A DNA stretch of 9,774 nucleotides from Desulfobacteraceae bacterium (GTDB lineage Bacteria > Desulfobacterota > Desulfobacteria > Desulfobacterales > UBA11574), in assembly GCA_003486165.1 (NCBI GenBank), contig DNGT01000233.1, forward strand, positions 1 to 9,774, in the 5' to 3' direction. This document shows, in pieces, positions 1 through 6,197 of this stretch. Within the stretch, counting starts at the first letter, position 1. The number at the start of each line of letters is the position of its first letter. The position numbers and the translations under genes were made by a program. Under the pieces are notes generated by a model. The model saw only the letters and a program-made list of their open reading frames with translations. It did no database searches and had not been told where the DNA came from.

Positions 1-185
1 TGATCAGCCACGACCGCTGGTTTTTAGACCGTATTGCCACGCATATTCTGGCCTTTGAAGGTGACAGCCGGATGGTATGGTTCGAGGGAAATTATTCGGA
101 ATACGAAATGGAACGCAAAAAGCGGCTGGGCGCCGAGGCCGACCGCCCCCACAGGATCAAGTATCGCCAGCTTACACGGGATTAA
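1..185 (+). CDS. ettA: EttA-type ABC-F ATPase (energy-dependent translational throttle), 3' end only
   Basis: Only the last 60 or so codons lie in the window; the gene enters from the left edge and ends at TAA 183-185. The reading frame starts with [21 protein letters not shown], the H-loop (switch histidine) region of the second ABC ATPase domain of ABC-F proteins. It then gives FEGNYSEYE and a basic tail with RKKRLGAEA and PHRIKYR. That tail, in particular the 'LGA...PHRIKY' ending, is characteristic of EttA rather than Uup or other ABC-F paralogues. From family knowledge, EttA binds the ribosomal E site and gates the first elongation steps according to ADP/ATP ratio in the cytoplasm. The Walker motifs and the linker are outside the window, so completeness cannot be judged. 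Confidence 0.9.
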   Translation, partial: ISHDRWFLDRIATHILAFEGDSRMVWFEGNYSEYEMERKKRLGAEADRPHRIKYRQLTRD

Positions 186-323
186 CTGGGTTTCGGAGCG
201 CGTCTGTTCTTTCTAACGATCCCTAAACCACCTAAACAGTACACGCTTTTCAAAAAAGATTATCCATCCCGACCTCCCTTCTATGCTGAATGTGGAGACG
301 ATGGAATAAAAAGGACAAATCCA

Positions 324-1949
324 ATGAAACAACATCCACTGGCTGGAAAGCCGGCGCCAAAGTCTATGTTGGTCAACATTCCTAGACTGGTTGCGTCTTA
401 CTATACTCTGGAACCATCGGGCCCGGTATCTTTTGGAACCTCCGGACACAGGGGCTGTGCCTTTAAGGGCACGTTTAATGATATGCATATCGCTTCAACC
501 GCACAGGCCATTTGCGAATACCGGGCATCAAAGGGAATCAACGGTCCCCTGTACCTGGGTTTTGACACCCATGCGCTTTCCGAAGCGGCATTCAGGACAT
601 CGCTGGAAGTTTTTTCTGCCAACAACGTTAGCGTGATTATCCATGCCAAAGACGAATACACCCCGACACCGGTCATCTCCTTTCTCATATTGGAATACAA
701 CAAAGGAAAAACAAAAGGATTTGCAGACGGCGTGGTGATCACGCCCTCTCATAATCCACCCCGGGACGGCGGATTTAAATACAACCCACCCAAGGGCGGT
801 CCCGCCGATGTGGATATCACCGGCTGGGTCCAGGACCGCGCAAACCAGCTCATGAATTCAGATGGATCCGATATTCGAAGGATGTCCTACAAGAAAGCGC
901 GTCAGGCCCCGACAACCCGCACCCAGGATTTCATTACGCCCTTCGTTGACGCTCTTTCGCAGGTCATCGATATAAAGATCATTCAAAATCATGGCATCCG
1001 GATCGGTGTAGACCCGATGGGGGGTTCGGGTGTGAATTTTTGGGAACCCATTGCCGAAAAATACAACCTGGATATTACCATTTTAAACACAGATGTCGAT
1101 CCGACATTCGGATTTATGACCGTTGATTCGGATGGGGAAATCAGGATGGACTGCTCCTCTTCTTATGCCATGGCAAACCTGATTGGCATGGCAGACAAAT
1201 TCGACATCGCCTGGGGAAACGATTCCGATTTTGACAGACATGGCATTGTATGCCCCAGCGGCCTAATAAACCCGAATCAATACCTATCCGTCGCCATCTG
1301 GTACCTGTTGCAGAACAGGCCAAAATGGGGGAAACATCTGGCCATCGGCAAGACATTGGTCAGCAGCAGCATGATCGACAAGGTCGTTGGGGGATTAAAA
1401 AGAGCGCTTTACGAAGTCCCGGTGGGGTTTAAGTGGTTTGTTGACGGCATGCTGGGTGGAACCGTTGCCTTTGGCGGTGAAGAAAGTGCCGGGGCATCAT
1501 TTTTGCGAAAAGACGGTTTCGTGTGGACCACGGACAAAGACGGATTTTGTATGTCGCTTCTGGCCGCAGAGATATTGGCAAAAACAGGAAAAACTCCGGA
1601 TGAAATCTATGCCGACACATTGATCCCCAAATATGGAGAACCGTTTTACAAAAGAGTGGACGGCCCGATTTCCGATGAACAGAAAAAGGTTTTAAAAGGC
1701 CTGACACCCGACGCCATCAAAACGCCCACATTGGCAGGGTTGCCCATTACGGCGGTGATGACCACCGCTCCGGGAAACAACGCCCCAATCGGCGGGGTCA
1801 AGGTGATGACCGAAGATGGTTCCTGGTTTGCCATCAGACCGTCAGGCACAGAACCCAAAATGAAGTTTTACATCGAGAGCTTTGGCGGAGAAGAACGCTG
1901 GCATCAGATTTATGATGAAGCGTTGCCGCTAATATTCGGAGACAAATAG
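324..1949 (+). CDS. pgm: Phosphoglucomutase (alpha-D-glucose phosphate-specific)
   Basis: A 541-residue protein close to the usual length for bacterial Pgm (E. coli about 546). It interconverts glucose-1-phosphate and glucose-6-phosphate in the cytoplasm, linking glycolysis to glycogen and sugar-nucleotide synthesis. All four active-site elements of the alpha-D-phosphohexomutase family are visible in order. They are the phosphoserine loop TPSHNPP (Ser about 142), the Mg-binding loop DSDFDR (Asp about 300, 302, 304), the sugar-binding loop GGEESAG (about 384-390) and the phosphate-binding loop RPSGTE (about 505-510). The N-terminal GTSGHRG and the long KYNPPKGGPAD insertion favour the Pgm branch over PMM/PGM or GlmM. 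The ATG at 324 is preceded by an AAAAGGA-type ribosome binding site. The 138-bp gap after ettA shows no clear promoter. It converges on the PilZ gene with only 24 bp between the stop codons. Confidence 0.97.
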   Translation: MKQHPLAGKPAPKSMLVNIPRLVASYYTLEPSGPVSFGTSGHRGCAFKGTFNDMHIASTAQAICEYRASKGINGPLYLGFDTHALSEAAFRTSLEVFSANNVSVIIHAKDEYTPTPVISFLILEYNKGKTKGFADGVVITPSHNPPRDGGFKYNPPKGGPADVDITGWVQDRANQLMNSDGSDIRRMSYKKARQAPTTRTQDFITPFVDALSQVIDIKIIQNHGIRIGVDPMGGSGVNFWEPIAEKYNLDITILNTDVDPTFGFMTVDSDGEIRMDCSSSYAMANLIGMADKFDIAWGNDSDFDRHGIVCPSGLINPNQYLSVAIWYLLQNRPKWGKHLAIGKTLVSSSMIDKVVGGLKRALYEVPVGFKWFVDGMLGGTVAFGGEESAGASFLRKDGFVWTTDKDGFCMSLLAAEILAKTGKTPDEIYADTLIPKYGEPFYKRVDGPISDEQKKVLKGLTPDAIKTPTLAGLPITAVMTTAPGNNAPIGGVKVMTEDGSWFAIRPSGTEPKMKFYIESFGGEERWHQIYDEALPLIFGDK

Positions 1950-1973
1950 CAAAAACCCGTGTGAGCCAATGTA

Positions 1974-2330
1974 CTAAACTATTCCTAATAATTTGCTATA
2001 CGTTTTTAAAAGCCCTTCCACAAATGATATGATTTTTTCGTTGGTTTCAAGGAACTGGATGCCGGTTCGAAATTTTCCAAAATTCGCTGCATTGCAATAA
2101 ATAACCTTGCCTTTAGTGCTCACCGATTCATCTTCAATATCGATGGACAATAATAGAATATCTTGCCATTCAAACGGATCATGGGTTTCTATGAGGATTC
2201 CCCCCTGGCTGATATTAACAGACTTTCCCCTCCCTTCCCTTGTTTGATTGCCGCTGTCATCCATACAACGATAAGATACGAGGTTATTTATATCGACTCT
2301 CGGATGTTTTCTTTTTTCTACAAACCTCAA
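1974..2330 (-). CDS. PilZ domain protein (putative c-di-GMP receptor), TTG start
   Basis: A 118-residue single-domain protein. Both halves of the PilZ c-di-GMP-binding signature are present: RxxxR as RKHPR (Arg7 and Arg11) and N/DxSxxG as NISQGG (Asn39, Ser41, Gly44). The following ILIET and the later GKVIY and RTGIQF segments fit the PilZ beta barrel. From family knowledge such stand-alone PilZ proteins bind cyclic di-GMP and act on a partner in motility, exopolysaccharide or secretion; the partner is not evident here. The start is TTG at 2328-2330. A strong GGAAGGAG ribosome binding site sits 7 nt upstream, and an in-frame TGA two codons before the TTG excludes any longer start. It follows the lipoprotein gene by 69 bp on the same strand and may be cotranscribed with it. 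Confidence 0.88.
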   Translation of the reverse strand: MRFVEKRKHPRVDINNLVSYRCMDDSGNQTREGRGKSVNISQGGILIETHDPFEWQDILLLSIDIEDESVSTKGKVIYCNAANFGKFRTGIQFLETNEKIISFVEGLLKTYSKLLGIV

Positions 2331-2366
2331 GTTTCATCTCCTTCCCATTACAGGGTTGTTCTTTAA

Positions 2367-2395
2367 AGCATATTGTGGTCGGTCTTTTTGAGCAA
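2367..2395 (-). promoter_or_regulatory. Weak sigma70-like promoter candidate ahead of the PilZ gene
   Basis: In the 69-bp gap between the lipoprotein and PilZ genes, the - strand reads TTGCTC (2395-2390), 17 nt, then TATGCT (2372-2367). The spacing is ideal, but the boxes match the consensus at only 3/6 and 4/6 positions. It is a possible separate promoter for the PilZ gene and no more than that. Confidence 0.2.
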
Positions 2396-2399
2396 AGTA

Positions 2400-3554
2400 T
2401 TACATATCACCCCTTCCAAGAGGAATCACTGAAATTGTATATGGCTCGTCGATTTTCGTATTGACAAGCAGCCCGGTTGGATCTTCCCATGGCATGTCCA
2501 TGCTTACAACGATCAACTCGTTGCCACGTATGAGCACTTCGCATGGCTGGTCGAGAGATCCATCGTCCCCGTCTGTATCCGGATTTTTGTGTAATGTTTG
2601 TACATTTCCCTTCATATCCGCCACGTGAACAGCGTTATTCAGTATATCAGCAACATATATACGATTGTCTTCCCTTCGCCACACGATACCGTCGGCTGAA
2701 AGCATGTCATCACTCTTGGCAAACAACCTGGTTTCAAGCGGTTCACCTTTATCGTCGAAACCTGTCTTATAAATCAACCCATCTTCAATGATACTAGTAT
2801 AAAGATTCCCTTTCCCATCCACGGTCACACCATCGGCCCCGAACCCGACCCTTCCACTGGAACTGAAAATCTCCATCAAATGTCTTTCTGGATTATTCTC
2901 ATCATATGGAGGCAGTATCAAACACCCGCTTTTCAACTCGTCAATTTTAAAAGCATAGACTCCGCTAACAAGCTGTGAATTCCCTTCACCTCCTTTTGGG
3001 TGTACAAGAACCGATTCCGTTACAAATAAGGTATCCCCTTTCCAGACCATACCATTGGCAACAATAAAACCCTCCACAACAACATCCATGCCAACAGGCC
3101 GGCCATCTATGACATTGATACGAAGAAGACGGGATTGTTGATGAATATCCCAAAAAATCTGCATGTCTGCCACATAAAGATTTCCATCAGGTCCGAAAGC
3201 ACAGCCCATAGGACCGATTTTTCCTGTGTCTGGATGCATGTCTTCTTCACGGAATTCATACCATGTGGTCAATTCGTTGTTTTTGTCAATCCTCACCATT
3301 TTAGGCGGAGCAGGTGTTTCAATAATCCCGTCCTTCAACAATGCGTCATTGTTGAAATTCGGTATCGACAGGATGATGTTGCCCTCTGCATCCAATGTGG
3401 CTCCGCTTGGAGTATTGCAGGACGTCGGCAGACGAATGAGCAACCGGGAAGCATGTTTCTCATTTTTTTTGGGGGGAGTTGATGCACAGCCAATCGCCAA
3501 TAATAACATTGCTGCCATTAATGACGCAAATTTCGCAATCTTATAGCATTTCAT
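2400..3554 (-). CDS. SMP-30/gluconolactonase-like beta-propeller lipoprotein
   Basis: A 384-residue protein with a type II signal peptide. It has basic residues at 2-8, a hydrophobic stretch at about 10-21, then AIGC with the lipidated cysteine at 23 and a short STPPKK linker. It is therefore probably anchored to the inner or outer membrane facing the periplasm. The rest shows repeated propeller blades of the SMP-30/NHL type. Examples are PSGATLDAEGNIIL (49-62), GPMGCAFGPDGNLYVAD (114-130), ADGVTVDGKGNLYTS (240-254) and ADGIVWRREDNRIYVAD (287-303). Family members include lactonases and binding proteins that use acidic and Asn residues around a divalent metal. I cannot assign a substrate, and a purely structural or binding role is equally possible. 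The ATG at 3552-3554 has an AGGGG ribosome binding site. The PilZ gene follows 69 bp downstream, and a terminator 145 bp upstream isolates it from the riboswitch unit. Confidence 0.82.
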   Translation of the reverse strand: MKCYKIAKFASLMAAMLLLAIGCASTPPKKNEKHASRLLIRLPTSCNTPSGATLDAEGNIILSIPNFNNDALLKDGIIETPAPPKMVRIDKNNELTTWYEFREEDMHPDTGKIGPMGCAFGPDGNLYVADMQIFWDIHQQSRLLRINVIDGRPVGMDVVVEGFIVANGMVWKGDTLFVTESVLVHPKGGEGNSQLVSGVYAFKIDELKSGCLILPPYDENNPERHLMEIFSSSGRVGFGADGVTVDGKGNLYTSIIEDGLIYKTGFDDKGEPLETRLFAKSDDMLSADGIVWRREDNRIYVADILNNAVHVADMKGNVQTLHKNPDTDGDDGSLDQPCEVLIRGNELIVVSMDMPWEDPTGLLVNTKIDEPYTISVIPLGRGDM

Positions 3555-3629
3555 GATTACCCCTTTTTATTTTTTATACGAAATATATTTTGAAGGCATC
3601 TTTCTGAAAAGACAACGGTAGCTTGACTG

Positions 3630-3659
3630 GTGATACTATATTATTTTTTAGGATATCAC
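3630..3659. repeat. Inverted repeat GTGATA-N18-TATCAC upstream of the lipoprotein gene
   Basis: GTGATA at 3630-3635 and TATCAC at 3654-3659 are exact reverse complements around an AT-rich spacer. The pair lies 76 to 105 bp before the start codon of the lipoprotein gene, so it could be an operator. Six-base arms in AT-rich DNA also occur by chance, and no known regulator motif is recognised. Confidence 0.2.
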
Positions 3660-3698
3660 AAGAATTATGGAGCTTCAAAAAACTTGGATACATAACCC

Positions 3699-3734
3699 AA
3701 AAAAGGACTGGGGCGTTGATGGCCGTGTCCTTTT
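3699..3734 (-). terminator. Intrinsic terminator ending the riboswitch/orphan-ORF transcript
   Basis: Read on the - strand, AAAAGGAC (3734-3727) and GTCCTTTT (3708-3701) form an 8-bp perfect stem, followed by a run of six T in all (3704-3699). The 18-nt loop can add an inner GGC/GCC pairing. It lies between the 74-codon ORF (stop at 3848) and the lipoprotein gene (start at 3554). It therefore separates the riboswitch-controlled transcript from the lipoprotein-PilZ pair. The T run makes it functional mainly on the - strand, since the + strand has only four T. Confidence 0.7.
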
Positions 3735-3847
3735 CGAGCAAATGAAATAACTTAACGAAAAGTGAAAATGCACTGGATTTCGTTCAGGGGGTCTTTGGCA
3801 GTGCTCGGGGATGTCCTTTGATTTCTCCTACCTCATCGCAACGGCAA

Positions 3848-4072
3848 TCAAGCATAAATATCTATAAATTTTTCGTATTTGGTGTTTATCAATTTTCTTC
3901 CGTCAGGTCCATAATTACCATCTGATTCATCTTGGACACATATTGTAAATACGACTTGATCTCGATAATGCCTGGGATACAGGTCGTAGAAAACCGCATC
4001 CAGTTTAGTGGGTTTGGCCACGGGTATAAAACTTTTAGCAGGTACCAAAGCTCTTGCATTACTGATATTCAC
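3848..4072 (-). CDS. Orphan small ORF downstream of the c-di-GMP riboswitch; possible gene remnant
   Basis: A 74-codon ORF from a GTG at 4070-4072, with an in-frame TAG six codons upstream, so it cannot be extended at the N terminus beyond a few residues. I do not recognise the family. The sequence has no signal peptide or membrane segment. It contains LDAVFYDLYPRHYRDQ near residues 24-39 and a polar, acidic patch DESDGNYGPDG around 48-58. No Shine-Dalgarno sequence is visible before the GTG. It is the only ORF of note between the riboswitch terminator (4103-4143) and the strong terminator at 3699-3734, so it is the apparent target of the switch. The missing ribosome binding site and start make a 3' fragment of a once larger c-di-GMP-regulated gene at least as likely as an intact small protein. 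Confidence 0.4.
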   Translation of the reverse strand: MNISNARALVPAKSFIPVAKPTKLDAVFYDLYPRHYRDQVVFTICVQDESDGNYGPDGRKLINTKYEKFIDIYA

Positions 4073-4102
4073 AGGCAGATTCCAGATCTATTAAATTTAA
4101 AC

Positions 4103-4143
4103 AAAAAAAAACCGAATTACACCGTTTCCTCAAGGCAACCCGG
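4103..4143 (-). terminator. Riboswitch expression platform: intrinsic terminator overlapping the aptamer 3' end
   Basis: On the - strand, CCGGGTTGCC (4143-4134) can pair with GGT (4123-4121) and AATTCGG (4118-4112). This gives about 10 bp with three G-U pairs, a 2-nt bulge and a 10-nt loop, immediately followed by nine T (4111-4103). The 5' arm is the last conserved segment of the GEMM aptamer, including the equivalent of ligand-contacting C92 (position 4135). Aptamer folding and terminator folding are therefore mutually exclusive. Ligand binding should favour read-through, which is a transcriptional ON switch. The direction of control is inferred from this overlap only. Confidence 0.7.
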
Positions 4144-4219
4144 CCATCTAAATTTAGATCCGTGGCTTTCCGTCTCCCGATCGCTCGAGATTTGGCTTTA
4201 TCTTTTGGATGCTATGCCT
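4134..4219 (-). ncRNA. Class I cyclic-di-GMP riboswitch (GEMM-I)
   Basis: I aligned the - strand by eye to the well-known V. cholerae Vc2 aptamer. G20 corresponds to 4196, followed by C and AAA (4193-4191). A 6-bp hairpin then runs 4190-4175 (TCTCGA/TCGGGA, one G-U) capped by a GCGA tetraloop of the GNRA type at 4184-4181. Next come GAC (4174-4172), AAAGCC (4169-4164) with the first A equivalent to A47, a second palindromic hairpin (4159-4146), and CCGGGTTGCC (4143-4134) containing the C92 equivalent at 4135. The spacing from G20 to A47 is identical to Vc2. G at position 20 predicts c-di-GMP rather than cGAMP specificity. Two oddities are that the 21/46 pair reads C-G instead of G-C, and that the closing P1 helix is unclear, the best candidate being AGGCA (4219-4215) with TGCCT (4137-4133). 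A terminator overlaps the 3' end. Confidence 0.82.
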
Positions 4220-4225
4220 GATTTT

Positions 4226-4405
4226 TTTTGCAAATATTATGCCCAATGAAATAATTTAATCTTATCAAAATATTTCAAATAGTTAATACATTTTAAATAG
4301 AACCTTCCAAATAAATTGTGAGATGGATACCACAATATTTATTATATTTTTTTCACATTGTGTAATTTAGGTAACAAAAACAATATAACGGTAATTTCAT
4401 TTTCG
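4226..4405. promoter_or_regulatory. AT-rich leader/promoter region of the riboswitch transcript
   Basis: About 180 bp with no coding potential between the HAD gene and the riboswitch. On the - strand there are two -10-like boxes: CATAAT in a GGG context at 4241-4236, a few bases before the aptamer, and a perfect TATAAT at 4346-4341. Neither has a good -35 box at 16-18 nt. Short GTG/CAC inverted repeats occur at about 4316-4363. The promoter of the riboswitch must lie here unless it is read from the HAD gene, but I cannot fix its position. Confidence 0.3.
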
Positions 4406-4411
4406 TCAGGC

Positions 4412-4428
4412 AAAAACCCGCCGGGGGC
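4412..4428 (-). terminator. Weak terminator candidate after the HAD gene
   Basis: On the - strand, just after the HAD stop codon, GCCC (4428-4425) can pair with GGGT (4419-4416) around a 5-nt loop, running into five T (4416-4412). The stem is only 3-4 bp, so this is a low-confidence call. It does mark the point where the gene cluster gives way to the AT-rich riboswitch leader. Confidence 0.25.
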
Positions 4429-4449
4429 AGATGAAGCACGATCTGGAAG

Positions 4450-5109
4450 TCACAGGCCCTGCAAAAGATTTAAAACATCTAGAGGATCGACAACAATAGC
4501 ACCTGCTCCACTTTCATGCAGCTCTTTTCGGAATCGAAAACCCCAAAGCACGCCAACGGGAAACATACCGGCGGAAACCGCTGTTTTCATATCAACGGCG
4601 GTATCTCCGAGATAAAGGAAATGAGATGGTGGTATGGACATTTTTTTTGCCGCTTCAAGCGCCCCCTGTGGATCCGGCTTGCGGGGAACCGAATTACGTT
4701 GCCCGAAAACAACATCGAAATCCCATTTTGAAAGAAAGGTTTTTACACATTTTTTTGTAATGGCATCCGGCTTATTCGACAAAATGCATAGTTTCAAACC
4801 TTTTGCTTTTAATGTATCCAATAGATTGGGTATGCCAAGATAAAGTTTTGTTTTTACATTATAATTTCGAGTATAATCTTCAATATATTCATTTAGACAG
4901 GCATCGATAATTTTTTCTGTACGATATTTTTTGGGCAATGCCCGTTCAATAAGGATTCTTGAGCCATCACCGACAAATTTCCGGTAAGTAGAGATCGCAT
5001 GTGTTGGATATTTTTTCTTGGACAGTACCCTGTTGACAGCATCACCAATATCACTTAGGGTATCAATCAATGTCCCATCAAGATCAAAAAGTACGGCTTC
5101 AAATATCAT
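4450..5109 (-). CDS. HAD-superfamily hydrolase, phosphoglycolate phosphatase-like
   Basis: A 219-residue protein of usual size for the Gph/CbbY-like branch. The four HAD motifs are present: motif I DLDGTLID (nucleophile Asp9, general acid/base Asp11), motif II SNK (Ser111), motif III lysine in RKPDP (Lys144), and motif IV GDTAVDM (Asp169, Asp173). The helical cap lies between motif I and about residue 90, as in subfamily IA. Such enzymes hydrolyse small phosphate monoesters such as 2-phosphoglycolate, but substrate cannot be read from the motifs and many paralogues have other substrates. The ATG at 5107-5109 overlaps the end of the upstream cupin-like ORF by 11 nt and has no clear ribosome binding site, so it is probably translated by coupling. 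It is the last gene of the cluster that begins with the quinone oxidoreductase. Confidence 0.85.
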   Translation of the reverse strand: MIFEAVLFDLDGTLIDTLSDIGDAVNRVLSKKKYPTHAISTYRKFVGDGSRILIERALPKKYRTEKIIDACLNEYIEDYTRNYNVKTKLYLGIPNLLDTLKAKGLKLCILSNKPDAITKKCVKTFLSKWDFDVVFGQRNSVPRKPDPQGALEAAKKMSIPPSHFLYLGDTAVDMKTAVSAGMFPVGVLWGFRFRKELHESGAGAIVVDPLDVLNLLQGL

Positions 5110-5341
5110 GTATCTTTGTTACCCAATCCGTTGTCCACGCATATATATCCGCATCAAATGCTAACGGATAATAACAGATAAATAGAACTGCAAATAATAT
5201 TCTGACAATCTCCTTGTTACTCACAACCGCATGATGGGGCACGCCTGCCGGCAGATCGAGTCTGTCATCGGTATGCAACAAAATTCGATCCCCGATATCA
5301 GGCAATCCAAATGTAATCGATTCGTTCACGACATAAATCAC
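5099..5341 (-). pseudogene. Cupin-like fragment (C-terminal half of a cupin domain)
   Basis: An 80-codon ORF. The stretch DDRLDLPAGVPHHAVVS (about residues 25-41) matches the second conserved cupin motif (G/D-x5-PxG-x2-H). There is no first motif with its HxH...E metal ligands, which should lie about 20 residues earlier. A complete cupin barrel needs about 100 residues, and only the second half plus a hydrophobic, unrelated-looking tail (FAVLFICYYPLAF, then ADIYAW) is present. The putative GTG start (5339-5341) lies 3 nt after the TGA of the YpsA-like gene and in the same frame, so a read-through would fuse the two. The 3' end overlaps the HAD start by 11 nt. I read it as a decayed cupin gene. 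An intact small protein remains possible because the frame is open throughout and the gene spacing is tight. Confidence 0.5.
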
Positions 5342-5344
5342 TTT

Positions 5345-6172
5345 TCATTTAATGACTTTCAATTTATGGGTCTTCCGTAATTTTTCCCACATTGCATCAA
5401 TAATAACAAAGGAGGCCTCGTCGACATTCAATTTTTTATTTTTGGAGACAAATCTGCAGGATTCCATGAGTTCATGGTTTCCGGACCAAAGACGGAATGC
5501 ATTTCGGATATATGCACCAAAATTTGAATTGAGGTCAGCAAGTTCATCATATGTCATATTGGCGATGACAACTTTATCCTTGAGCGCCATCTCCGCTATC
5601 AATCTCTCAACAGCTTCATGAATGGTTTTTGGAAGTACGAGAGGTTTCTCAAGAAGTTCTTTTTTGGAGTAATCGGCAATGGCTCGTTGGGAAGGGACAT
5701 TCATTAAATCCGATATCAATGCTCTCTCAAGCATAATTTTTGTGTGTTTTCCTGCGTTGGGATTCACGGTTGTACTTGGGCCAACCACATAAAGAATATC
5801 AATGTATCTTAACTGAATCCAATCATTAACCAGAGATGCAGCATGAAACGCAATGGTTTGATTAAGGTCGACACCAAGAAGCTGGTGTTTATGCTTCAAC
5901 GTTTCTCTTTCAGCACGATAAAGATCTCCGGTGAGTTTGCCGTAGAATATGATAAGTGTCCCTTTTGAGTCTTTTACGTTCTGTTCTATGCACTTAGAAT
6001 AATCATCGGTGGGCATTTCTTGAAGATTATAATTTTCAGGCAATGTGCCGGTTTCAGTTGCCCGGCCTTTTGGTATCCATCCGCCATGGGCAATTCCCAG
6101 TTTGATTGCAGCATCAAGGGCTGCCTGATCAGCACTTGTTTGTCCGCCTGAGATGATTTTCTTGAGCATCAT
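5345..6172 (-). CDS. YpsA-like putative molybdenum carrier protein fused to a DUF6794-like domain
   Basis: A 275-residue, apparently cytoplasmic protein in two parts. Residues 4-150 resemble the putative molybdenum carrier family (PF12694, SLOG/YpsA-like fold). The signs are the nucleotide/ligand-binding loop ISGGQTSADQAALDAA (7-22), GGWIPKGR (30-37), DSKGTLIIF (68-76) and a TG motif (81-82). The 'carrier' name is historical, and SLOG relatives are thought to bind or process nucleotide-like ligands. Residues 178-275 carry VLPKTIHEAVERL, YIRNAFRLWSGN and the end AMWEKLRK, which I recognise as a DUF6794-like domain of unknown function. The start is one of two adjacent ATGs (6170-6172 or 6167-6169), preceded by GTGAAAGA. 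It follows the quinone oxidoreductase by 25 bp. The domain assignments come from memory of family patterns, and no reaction can be named. Confidence 0.75.
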   Translation of the reverse strand: MMLKKIISGGQTSADQAALDAAIKLGIAHGGWIPKGRATETGTLPENYNLQEMPTDDYSKCIEQNVKDSKGTLIIFYGKLTGDLYRAERETLKHKHQLLGVDLNQTIAFHAASLVNDWIQLRYIDILYVVGPSTTVNPNAGKHTKIMLERALISDLMNVPSQRAIADYSKKELLEKPLVLPKTIHEAVERLIAEMALKDKVVIANMTYDELADLNSNFGAYIRNAFRLWSGNHELMESCRFVSKNKKLNVDEASFVIIDAMWEKLRKTHKLKVIK

Positions 6173-6197
6173 TCTTTCACAATAGGTTTTAAAAGAA

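Noticed and set aside
213..742. Open frames antisense to the start of pgm
   Set aside because: They lie opposite a well-supported full-length gene, have biased composition and no family resemblance or ribosome binding sites.
1945..1975. Possible shared terminator between the convergent pgm and PilZ genes
   Set aside because: There are short A and T runs, but no inverted repeat with more than about 3 bp was found.
3135..3546. Two + strand open frames of about 110 codons opposite the lipoprotein gene
   Set aside because: Both are shadows of the lipoprotein's reading frame. They are low in charged structure, lack motifs, and overlap its signal peptide region.
3770..3804. Inverted repeat GCACTG-N23-CAGTGC
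   Set aside because: Short arms, long loop and no T run; likely chance.
4316..4363. GTG/CAC repeats resembling a CRP or lac-type operator
   Set aside because: The spacing does not match the CRP consensus and the arms are only 5 bp in AT-rich DNA.
4358..4615. A + strand open frame near the end of the HAD gene
   Set aside because: It mostly runs antisense to the HAD C terminus, and the Ser/Arg/Pro-rich product looks non-biological.
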